DNA of 22,431 nt from Bacteroidota bacterium (lineage in GTDB: Bacteria > Bacteroidota > Rhodothermia > Balneolales > Balneolaceae). The stretch spans positions 1 through 22,431 of the forward strand of contig JAGXIS010000146.1 of NCBI GenBank assembly GCA_024635465.1, written 5' to 3'. Below the pieces are notes generated by a model. The model was not told where the DNA came from. It ran no database searches and saw only the letters and a list, made by a program, of their open reading frames with translations. Positions 1 to 6,980 of this stretch are shown one piece after another. How positions within the stretch are numbered: position 1 is the first letter of the stretch; the number at the start of each line of letters is the position of its first letter. The position numbers were made by a program, and so were the translations under genes.

Positions 1-446
1 ATTCTGGATACTTCCAGATAGTGCTTCCATTTTTTCAACTCTTCCGATTCGATAATCTGATCGGCTTTATCATCTGAAAGTTGAAGCCACTCCACGTTGA
101 AAAAAGTTAAGTCTTGACTCACCTCAGAACTCAGCTCGTTTGATGCTTGTAAAAACTTCCCAAGATTTGCGTCTTCAGTGGCGGTGGACCATTGCAAATA
201 TGCAAATGAACCAATTCGCCCCATAATCTGAATAATTTCTTCATACGTTGAGAGTGCCTCTGCAAACTCTACATGACTCATTCCTGAAACTTTGCCCCTA
301 TAGTCTTTATTGAATTTTTTCGAAAGTTCAACCACTTTCTCTTGATCAGACTTCAGTTCCTCAGAATTAATTCCAGGATAAAGATCTGACAGGTCCCAAT
401 GAATGTTTTCAGCCCCGTTCCCAGATAACTTTTTTCTCTTCTTCAC
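1..446 (-). CDS. Oligoendopeptidase F-like M3 metallopeptidase, N-terminal part (gene runs off the left edge)
   Basis: Reading the minus strand from 446 to 1 gives 148 uninterrupted codons. Near the start the protein carries WDLSDLYPG, the typical opening of PepF/M3B oligoendopeptidases, followed by an alpha-helical region with GRIGSFAYLQWSTATED, which matches the helical N-terminal lobe of the family. The HExxH zinc site would lie several hundred residues downstream, outside the window, so catalytic competence cannot be judged. M3B enzymes are cytoplasmic zinc peptidases that cut short peptides. The start is uncertain: I chose GTG at 444-446, giving a Lys/Arg-rich N-terminus (KKRKKLSGNG). 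The frame stays open upstream to a TAA near 520 but has no ATG there. It is divergent from the dehydrogenase gene across 308 bp. I am sure of the family and less sure of the exact start. Confidence 0.82.
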   Translation of the reverse strand, partial: MKKRKKLSGNGAENIHWDLSDLYPGINSEELKSDQEKVVELSKKFNKDYRGKVSGMSHVEFAEALSTYEEIIQIMGRIGSFAYLQWSTATEDANLGKFLQASNELSSEVSQDLTFFNVEWLQLSDDKADQIIESEELKKWKHYLEVSR

Positions 447-754
447 TTCTATATTTAAAAATTGATTTAAATTATTTCTTGAGTATTCCAGATTGATTAT
501 TTCAGCATCAACGATTTAATATATCTGAACTTTTTCACACTGATTAATTGTTGACAGTAATATAACCATTCCAATACATCATTAAATTCCTAATATTCAA
601 CATAAATTATCTCTGAATACTGTGAAAATTCATCGTATTTTAGATCAAATATAGTTAGTTTTACGGTCGACTGTAACACTTGTATTGAACTGAATCTACC
701 GCCCATTATTACTCGTTTACAACATATTATCACCAATCTGAAGACTTAATCATT
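447..754. other. Divergent intergenic region with no gene
   Basis: This 308-bp AT-rich spacer separates the divergent peptidase and dehydrogenase genes and must hold both promoters. I see no ORF of note, no strong hairpin and no clear match to the Bacteroidota promoter pair TTTG / TAnnTTTG on either strand. No Shine-Dalgarno sequence precedes the TTG start at 755. Confidence 0.6.
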
Positions 755-3700
755 TTGAAATCACTCGAAGCTGTATTTGGACCTAATTCTGCTCTGGTTG
801 AAGAGTTATATAAACAGTATCAAGAAGATCCTGAATCCGTTCCCAAGCATTGGAAATCCTATTTTTCTGAGATAGATGTAAAGCCTGTGGAGGAAGTTTC
901 CATTCCGGATGTCAATGGAACTCCATCCGAACCCAAAAAAGCAAAGCCGGAAAAAGAGACCAAGAAGGAAGCTCCTCCGGCTAAAGAAGCATCTTTTCCT
1001 GATAGTTCAGAGCTTCAGCGGTTAAAAGGAGTGGCTTCTAAGATCGTAGATAATATGGATGAAAGTATCTACGTACCTACGGCTACTTCATTACGGGTAC
1101 TTCCTGTCAAAATGATGACTGAAGATCGTGCATTGATTAATTCACATCTACTTAAAAAAGGTCAACCCAAAGCATCATTTACTCATCTGATAGCATGGGC
1201 CGTTATTCAGGGGCTAAAAGATTTTCCAAATATAAATTCTTACTACGCAAACAAGGATGATAATCACTACAAAGTAATACCGGAAGGTGTGAATTTGGGG
1301 ATTGCCATTGATCTTGAAAATAAAGATGGCTCCAGGAATTTAGTCGTGCCAAATATTAAGAATGTTGATAAACTTAATTTTAAAGAGTTTCTTCATGCTT
1401 TTGCAGAGTTGATTGATAAAGCCCGAAATGGAAATCTTGAGCTCTCAGATTATCAGGAAACCACGATTAGTATCACCAATCCGGGTACAATTGGCACCGT
1501 CTCTTCTGTTCCGAGATTGATGAAAGGTCAGGGAGCTATCATCGCAACGGGTGCTATCAATTATCCTGCTGAGTTTCAGTCCATGGCTCAGGATGTATTA
1601 AATCAGTTGGGTGTTAGTAAAGTGATGACTATGACCTGTACATATGATCACAGAATCATACAGGGAGCTGAGTCAGGAATGTTTCTTCAAAAGATTCATG
1701 GTCTTCTCAATGGAGAGGAGAATTTTTATGATCAGATATTCAAAGATCTTGAAATTCCTTACGAACCGTTCCCATATGGAGAAGATAAATATGAAGGTTT
1801 ATTAAGCGGTCGTGGGAATAGTTTAGAACAAGATCGTCGTGCCATTGCAGTTTGGAGATTAATGACGATGTATCGTCTGCGCGGGCACGTACTTGCGAAT
1901 TTGGATCCTTTAGGTACAGAACCCGGCTTAAGTCCGGAGCTTGATCTGGAGTATTATGGACTCTCTCTTTGGGATTTGGATCGAGAATTTTACTGTGATA
2001 ATCTGGCAGGGAAAAAAACAGCGAAATTACGCGATATCATTCTGCTCTTGCGAGATACGTATTGTGGTACCATAGGAGCAGAATATATGCATCTGCTCGA
2101 TATGAACGAGAGAACATGGCTTCGAAAGACTATGGAAGCCACAACAAATACTCCTGAACTTACTAAAGTTGATAGAAAGGAGATCCTGCACAAACTGAAC
2201 CAGGCAATGGCATTTGAGCAGTTCTTGCACAAAAAATATATCGGTCACAAAAGATTCTCTCTTGAAGGTGCTGAGACGGTTATACCAATGATGCATTTTT
2301 TAATGGAACGAGCCGGTAAAAATGACGTTGAAAAATTCTTTTTGGGAATGGCTCATAGAGGGCGATTGAACATTCTCGTAAACATCTTAAACAAACCTTA
2401 TAAAAAGGTTTTTGCAGATTTTGAAGGAAATGTTGATCCGGCCACAATACAGGGTTCAGGCGATGTTAAATATCACCTGGGATCCAAAGGAAGTTATAAA
2501 ACAACCGAAGGAAAAGAAGTTGAGTTGGAATTACTACCGAATCCGAGTCACCTGGAAGCAGTAAATCCGGTGGTTGAAGGAGCTGCCAGGGCAAGTCAGG
2601 ATCACTTTGAAAAGGAGGAAGCCAAGAAAAAAATCATTCCGTTATTAATTCACGGTGATGCTGCATTTGCCGGTCAGGGTGTAGTCGCTGAAACTCTAAA
2701 CATGTCTCAATTAAGGGGATACGAGACCGGTGGAACAATTCATTTGATTATAAATAATCAAATAGGCTTCACTACCCTGCCAAATGATGCTCGTTCAACA
2801 GAATACGCTTCTGATCTGGCTAAAATGATCCTTGCACCCATTTTCCACGTCAATGGTGATGATCCGGAGGCTGCCGTTCATGCAATCAATCTGGCACTGG
2901 ATTATCGACAGAAATTTGGGAAAGATGTTGTCATCGATTTGGTTTGTTATAGAAAACATGGGCATAATGAGGGTGATGAACCTGCATTTACACAACCCGG
3001 TTTATACAAGGAAATTGATAATCACTCTTCGGTAAGAGATTTGTATTTAAAAGAGCTGCTTCGCAAAGGAGAGTTTACCGAAGATGAAACTCAGGCAATT
3101 TTTGATGAGTTTGATAAACTATTAGAAGAGGCATTTGAAAGTGCAAAAAGCTCACCCACATTAGAGGTGACCGATAAAATGCTGGATCGTTCTGAAGAGA
3201 AACAAAAGGACAGACTTGAATTCCCTGATACAACTTATTCACAGGATGAATTGGAAGAGATTGCCGTTCAATTGAATACAGTACCCTCAAATTTTGATGC
3301 AAATCCAAAACTGCTCAGACAACTTGCAAAAAGAGCGGAAGCTGCTAAAAATAATGAGGAGACCATTGATTGGGGTTTTGCAGAAGCCCTTGCATTTGGT
3401 TCACTTCTAAAAAAGGGGAAAACAATTCGTCTAACCGGACAAGATGCTGAAAGAGGTACATTTTCACATCGGCACGCCGTACTTCATGGAACAGAAACCA
3501 ACCAAAGTTTTATTCCTCTTAACAATTTGAGCGAGAATCAAGGTCCCTTTTATGCATATAATAGTTTTTTAAGTGAATTTGCGGCTCTTGGATTTGAATT
3601 TGGTTATGCTTCAGCAAAACCGGATTCCTTGGTAATTTGGGAAGCTCAGTTTGGTGATTTTGCTAATGGCGCTCAAGTAATTATTGATCAATTTATCTCT

Positions 3701-4399
3701 GCTTCTGAGGCCAAATGGGGCCAAAGATCCGCACTGGTCATGACTTTGCCACATGGTTATGAAGGACAGGGACCTGAACACTCGTCTGCTCGTTTAGAAA
3801 GATTTCTACAACTCTGTGCAGAAGATAATATGCAAGTAGTAAATCTCACTACTCCAACACAGTATTTTCATGCACTGCGTAAACAGACCTTGCAGGAAAA
3901 GAAGAAACCACTGATCATCATGTCACCAAAAAGTCTGTTGAGACATCCTCTTGCGGTTTGCAGTGTAGAGCAGTTGGCGAATGGATCTTTTCAACCATTT
4001 ATTACAGATGCAGATATTGAAGATGTGGAAGCCGTAGATCAACTGATCATCTGTTCCGGTAAAGTCTATTATGATCTTTATAAGGAGAGAGGAAATCTAG
4101 GGATAACCAATGTCGCAATTGCAAGGATGGAGCAGCTCTATCCATTCCCTGACAAAGATTTAAAGAATTATCTCAATGAATTGAAGAATGCAAAGTCAAT
4201 TGTTTGGTGTCAGGAAGAGCCTAAGAATATGGGGGCTTGGACACATGTCGCCCCAAGACTTTATGATCTGCTTGGAAAAGGACAAAAGTTAAGGTATGCC
4301 GGTAGACTTGCGTCTGCCTCTCCTGCTGCCGGACAGAAAAAGATTCATGACGTTGAACAGGCCAGATTGATTAAAGATGCTTTGGAGGTTGAGAAGTGA
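755..4399 (+). CDS. kgd: Multifunctional 2-oxoglutarate dehydrogenase, fused E2-E1 (Kgd/OdhA type)
   Basis: This 1214-residue single-chain enzyme of the TCA cycle decarboxylates 2-oxoglutarate with thiamine diphosphate. Domains in order: a short E1-type N-terminal helix (residues 1-40, with VEELYKQYQEDPESVPKHW), a charged Lys/Glu/Pro linker (about 50-85), an acyltransferase E2 catalytic domain (about 105-330) and a complete E1 domain (about 340-1214). E1 signatures are GMAHRGRL at 531, GDAAFAGQG with D635 for thiamine diphosphate and Mg binding, HGHNEGDEP near 735, FSHRHAVLHG near 902 and GYEGQGPEHSSARLERF near 1000. The E2 active-site segment is DHRIIQG with H299. No lipoyl domain is visible, as in the mycobacterial and corynebacterial fusions. 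The start is TTG at 755; no in-frame ATG occurs until about residue 103, and the N-terminal helix supports this start. The last codons and stop lie in a heptamer repeat. Family assignment is secure; lipoyl donor and E3 must be encoded elsewhere. Confidence 0.95.
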   Translation: MKSLEAVFGPNSALVEELYKQYQEDPESVPKHWKSYFSEIDVKPVEEVSIPDVNGTPSEPKKAKPEKETKKEAPPAKEASFPDSSELQRLKGVASKIVDNMDESIYVPTATSLRVLPVKMMTEDRALINSHLLKKGQPKASFTHLIAWAVIQGLKDFPNINSYYANKDDNHYKVIPEGVNLGIAIDLENKDGSRNLVVPNIKNVDKLNFKEFLHAFAELIDKARNGNLELSDYQETTISITNPGTIGTVSSVPRLMKGQGAIIATGAINYPAEFQSMAQDVLNQLGVSKVMTMTCTYDHRIIQGAESGMFLQKIHGLLNGEENFYDQIFKDLEIPYEPFPYGEDKYEGLLSGRGNSLEQDRRAIAVWRLMTMYRLRGHVLANLDPLGTEPGLSPELDLEYYGLSLWDLDREFYCDNLAGKKTAKLRDIILLLRDTYCGTIGAEYMHLLDMNERTWLRKTMEATTNTPELTKVDRKEILHKLNQAMAFEQFLHKKYIGHKRFSLEGAETVIPMMHFLMERAGKNDVEKFFLGMAHRGRLNILVNILNKPYKKVFADFEGNVDPATIQGSGDVKYHLGSKGSYKTTEGKEVELELLPNPSHLEAVNPVVEGAARASQDHFEKEEAKKKIIPLLIHGDAAFAGQGVVAETLNMSQLRGYETGGTIHLIINNQIGFTTLPNDARSTEYASDLAKMILAPIFHVNGDDPEAAVHAINLALDYRQKFGKDVVIDLVCYRKHGHNEGDEPAFTQPGLYKEIDNHSSVRDLYLKELLRKGEFTEDETQAIFDEFDKLLEEAFESAKSSPTLEVTDKMLDRSEEKQKDRLEFPDTTYSQDELEEIAVQLNTVPSNFDANPKLLRQLAKRAEAAKNNEETIDWGFAEALAFGSLLKKGKTIRLTGQDAERGTFSHRHAVLHGTETNQSFIPLNNLSENQGPFYAYNSFLSEFAALGFEFGYASAKPDSLVIWEAQFGDFANGAQVIIDQFISASEAKWGQRSALVMTLPHGYEGQGPEHSSARLERFLQLCAEDNMQVVNLTTPTQYFHALRKQTLQEKKKPLIIMSPKSLLRHPLAVCSVEQLANGSFQPFITDADIEDVEAVDQLIICSGKVYYDLYKERGNLGITNVAIARMEQLYPFPDKDLKNYLNELKNAKSIVWCQEEPKNMGAWTHVAPRLYDLLGKGQKLRYAGRLASASPAAGQKKIHDVEQARLIKDALEVEK

Positions 4400-4468
4400 A
4401 AAGTGAGAAGTGATCACAGATAGCTGATAGCTGATAGCTGATAGCTGATAGCTGATAGCTGAATGCTA
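4392..4468. repeat. Heptanucleotide tandem array between convergent genes
   Basis: Eleven units keep a strict 7-bp register. They are AGAAGTG, AAAAGTG, AGAAGTG and ATCACAG (4392-4419), six perfect ATAGCTG units (4420-4461) and a degenerate AATGCTA (4462-4468). The dehydrogenase stop TGA (4397-4399) spans units 1 and 2. The stop of the minus-strand gene (4466-4468) lies in the last unit. This is a short tandem repeat likely to vary in copy number by slippage. No terminator-type hairpin is seen here. Confidence 0.93.
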
Positions 4469-5158
4469 CAAAACATTGTACGAGTTCCCCGATTGAGCTA
4501 TAGAAATGTTACCTGAGAGTATTTTGTGCTTGAAATTCAGGTTATATTTTTTCTCCCACTCTTTAACTATATCACGTTCTCCTTTCCGAGATATGTCATC
4601 CAATATGATTGAATAATCACTATCAATATTTGAATGAAAAACAGGTACTGCAGGATATCTGCTGTGTTTAAGATTTGATAATTTTGCAGGCGGCCCATCA
4701 ATAAAGAGCAAATCTATTGGCGGAGAATCCTTTAAAAGAAATTGAAGTTTGTCTAAATCATACCAAACCCCTTTTTTATTTAAGCACTCAGAACAGGGTT
4801 TTAACGGCGCGTGGATTAGATTTACATACTCAATTAACTGATTTGATTTGAGTATTTGACGAAGAATCGATAGCCAGTTTTCATCGTGATCGATGGAATT
4901 AAATGTGACATCTAACCCCATCTGTTTGATCAGACTGCATATATATACAGTAGAAATCCCACTACCACACTCTACAATGTGTTTTCTCTGATGTATGGTT
5001 ATATCATTTAATAGATAGACTAGTGCAGTAGGATGAATGGAAGCGCCTGTCCAGGGGAGGTAACCGGGGAAGATATTCTTTAGCAATTGAAGGCTCCGGA
5101 TATTTTTTACCTCCAAAACGATATCTTTAAGTAAGAAATTTTGAATATTACGGAACAT
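4466..5158 (-). CDS. Class I SAM-dependent methyltransferase-like protein, substrate unknown
   Basis: This 230-residue protein has a Rossmann-type methyltransferase core. It contains VECGSGISTVY (glycine-rich SAM-binding loop, about residues 62-72), an acidic strand end at SIDHDENW (about 88-95), a core strand IDLLFIDGPP (about 148-157) and a later strand-acid motif SIILDDISRKGERD. This pattern resembles small O-methyltransferase-like families in which the DGPP acidic residue sits near the cofactor. There is no signal peptide or membrane segment. The start is ATG at 5156-5158. It lies downstream of folE2 on the same strand (194-bp gap) and ends inside the heptamer array, convergent with kgd. 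Repeats on both sides and the lack of functional linkage suggest an accessory gene. Catalytic activity and substrate cannot be read from the sequence. Confidence 0.75.
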   Translation of the reverse strand: MFRNIQNFLLKDIVLEVKNIRSLQLLKNIFPGYLPWTGASIHPTALVYLLNDITIHQRKHIVECGSGISTVYICSLIKQMGLDVTFNSIDHDENWLSILRQILKSNQLIEYVNLIHAPLKPCSECLNKKGVWYDLDKLQFLLKDSPPIDLLFIDGPPAKLSNLKHSRYPAVPVFHSNIDSDYSIILDDISRKGERDIVKEWEKKYNLNFKHKILSGNISIAQSGNSYNVL

Positions 5159-5287
5159 GTTTTGGCTTCAACCTCAAAATAATATTTAACAGCAGATGAT
5201 TTAATTGTAGATCAAGTTACAATATAAATCACTTGCAATCAGTATTGTGTTAATAGCTGAACATAACTACTGCCTTCTGTGTTCTCC

Positions 5288-5332
5288 ATGCTATTCATAG
5301 CATTAGCGTACTACGTAGTCTGCACTACGTAG
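5288..5332. repeat. Cluster of short palindromes downstream of folE2
   Basis: Three palindromes lie within 45 bp. A perfect inverted repeat with 7-bp arms ATGCTAT / ATAGCAT and a 2-bp centre occupies 5288-5303. ACTACGTAGT is at 5310-5319. A second CTACGTAG at 5325-5332 starts 14 bp after the CTACGTAG inside the previous palindrome. No run of T follows on either strand, so this is not an ordinary intrinsic terminator. It could be a REP-like element, a processing site or an insertion remnant. Confidence 0.6.
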
Positions 5333-5353
5333 CTTAGGCGTAGTAAACGAGCC

Positions 5354-6253
5354 TTAACGAAGCCCATTACGCACACCTTTACAGATCCTGGATACCGCAT
5401 CATGGCTATGCAAACTCTCCAAGTGTGTACACCGGGCTACAAAATCTTTAATCCGATCATCTTCATTCAATACATCATATAACAATCTGGCTGCGTCCTC
5501 CACAAATTTCTGGTAGGCACCATTCATCTCAGCAAAAGCTTGTTCATCCTCACGTTTTACAATAACCTGTGTTTCAGTTTTTAGTGCTTCTCTGCACATA
5601 AACACAAGATCATCTATGAAAATCACATCATTCAGTTGAACTGTTACATTTGCTACACTTCGTTGACTGTGTGGAATCGCTGCTATATCGCGGGTTTCCC
5701 GGGCATGTTCAGCTAATTCATAGGAACAAGGACAGGCACTGCTATACTCAAAATCAAGATGAACAAAACTGCTAAACTGATCAAATTCATCAATTTCCCC
5801 CTCCAATGAGACCTTATAATATTGATACCCTTCATATTCGGATCTAAGGCTTTTCATGATCATCGGATAGTTAAAACTGAGCTGTAAAAAAGCAGTATCA
5901 CTGTTTAAATCTTCTTTATAAGCCTCAAGAATGCTTTTTAATTTATAGGGGTGAAAAATATCATCTTTGAACTTATAAAAAGTCCTCATAATACGACCCA
6001 TATTAATTCCCTTTTTACCTGCTTCCAATCCTACATAGCCATCAATAGATGTCTCTAAAGTAAGCAATTCGCCTTCCGGTGATGGATATTTTAGTGGCAA
6101 TTTAAAATTGGATATACCTACCTGTTGGATGGGTACATTGGCTCCTTCTATTAGAGAAGCGGGTCCATTTTGAAGATCAGGTAAGCCCTGCTTGTACTGA
6201 TCATTAACCACGAATGTTGGGTCGTAAAACTTTCGGATATTTGTAGAAATCAT
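5354..6253 (-). CDS. folE2: GTP cyclohydrolase FolE2 (type IB)
   Basis: FolE2 converts GTP to 7,8-dihydroneopterin triphosphate, the first step toward folate, biopterin-type and deazaguanine compounds. The 299-residue protein shows the FolE2 hallmark SSACPCSYELAEHARE with C174 and C176; this Cys-containing active-site loop is diagnostic and differs from classical FolE. QRSVANVTVQL and the C-terminal THLESLHSHDAVSR are also family features. The ATG start (6251-6253) gives a normal length. FolE2 enzymes can often use metals other than zinc and are commonly zinc-independent alternatives to FolE; no Zur box was recognised here. It lies 124 bp downstream of the PTPS-like gene on the same strand, and the two probably act in sequence. 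The C-terminus continues about ten residues past the usual HDAV end, to the edge of a palindrome-rich stretch. Confidence 0.94.
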   Translation of the reverse strand: MISTNIRKFYDPTFVVNDQYKQGLPDLQNGPASLIEGANVPIQQVGISNFKLPLKYPSPEGELLTLETSIDGYVGLEAGKKGINMGRIMRTFYKFKDDIFHPYKLKSILEAYKEDLNSDTAFLQLSFNYPMIMKSLRSEYEGYQYYKVSLEGEIDEFDQFSSFVHLDFEYSSACPCSYELAEHARETRDIAAIPHSQRSVANVTVQLNDVIFIDDLVFMCREALKTETQVIVKREDEQAFAEMNGAYQKFVEDAARLLYDVLNEDDRIKDFVARCTHLESLHSHDAVSRICKGVRNGLR

Positions 6254-6377
6254 AACTTTGATATATGTGTACTTAGACTATAATAGATTGAGCGACTCAA
6301 AAAAGCATACGAGCAGAGTTGCAATATATTCAGTTTACCTGTAGAAATTCAGTAATTAGTTTAGTGTTAAACAATAT

Positions 6378-6803
6378 CTAACTCTTTGGACAATATTCTG
6401 CAAAATTTCGTTCAGTCTCGTAAAGTCTAACTGAATAAAGCTTTGAATTTGATGATGCCACTTCATCAACATCTGATTTCATCTGCTCAAAGAATACTTT
6501 GCATAAATTTTCTGTGGACGGAATCACTCCTTTCAGGTAGGGAACTTCCAAGTTTAAATTTTTATGATCACAAGGATCAATAATATGTTTCTTTATTATA
6601 CGCTTTAATAAACCAAGATCGATCACATAGCCTGTATCAGGGTCAGGTGTTCCTGCAACTGTTACCTCTATTACATAGTTATGCCCATGCCAATTGGGGT
6701 TATTACACTTACCAAACGTTTTAAGGTTCCAATCATCCGATTTATCGGGATTGTGAAGGCGGTGTGACGCGTTAAAATGCGCTTTGCGGGTTACGTAAAT
6801 CAA
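6378..6803 (-). CDS. 6-pyruvoyl-tetrahydropterin synthase / QueD family protein
   Basis: This 141-residue cytoplasmic T-fold enzyme acts on dihydroneopterin triphosphate, the product of FolE2 encoded next door. Zinc ligands are visible as H14 (FNASHRLH), H39 and H41 (WHGHNY). The catalytic Cys is C33 and the catalytic Asp-His pair is D79-H80 (CDHKNLN); a pterin-binding Glu lies in LYETERN. The spacing FGKCNNPNWHGHNY, with five residues between Cys and HGH, follows animal 6-pyruvoyl-tetrahydropterin synthase. Classical QueD has a tighter CxxxHGH. I therefore favour a biopterin-type product over 6-carboxytetrahydropterin, but this is inference; database pipelines would probably name it QueD. 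The start codon is TTG (6801-6803), directly followed by the expected YVTRKAHFNASH, and no ATG lies upstream in frame nearby. No queC or queE is next to it. Confidence 0.9.
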   Translation of the reverse strand: MIYVTRKAHFNASHRLHNPDKSDDWNLKTFGKCNNPNWHGHNYVIEVTVAGTPDPDTGYVIDLGLLKRIIKKHIIDPCDHKNLNLEVPYLKGVIPSTENLCKVFFEQMKSDVDEVASSNSKLYSVRLYETERNFAEYCPKS

Positions 6804-6888
6804 AATTGTCCTCTGTTTATTGTTGTATCTTCAACACACACAAAAAGTTTACGGTTCCTACAATTAAGGTACAAGATACAATCTGCAT

Positions 6889-6925
6889 AAAAAAAAAGCT
6901 GCAATCCAAAACAGGATTGCAGCTT
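6889..6925 (-). terminator. Intrinsic terminator after the TonB-dependent receptor gene
   Basis: A perfect 12-bp stem has arms AAGCTGCAATCC (6896-6907) and GGATTGCAGCTT (6914-6925) with a 6-nt loop. On the minus strand it is followed by an unbroken run of nine T. It sits 56 bp beyond the receptor stop codon. The plus-strand side is T-rich only after a short break, so weak bidirectional activity is possible. Confidence 0.92.
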
Positions 6926-6980
6926 ATGTTTTTTATTTCTGTAAATGTTTGATCTTTTTTTGAGATCAGTTTAGCACTAT

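Noticed and set aside
447..754. Bacteroidota-type promoter for kgd
   Set aside because: No TAnnTTTG with a TTTG at suitable spacing was found; weak partial matches are expected by chance.
4419..4461. The regular repeats as a CRISPR or direct-repeat array
   Set aside because: Units are only 7 bp and contiguous without spacers, so this is a simple tandem repeat.
6288..6300. TTGAG-CGA-CTCAA hairpin between the PTPS gene and folE2 as a terminator
   Set aside because: The stem is only 5 bp and the A/T run lies on the wrong side for a minus-strand terminator.
6804..6888. Riboswitch (for example preQ1 or THF type) upstream of the PTPS gene
   Set aside because: No recognisable conserved core was seen by eye, and the spacer is short and AT-rich.
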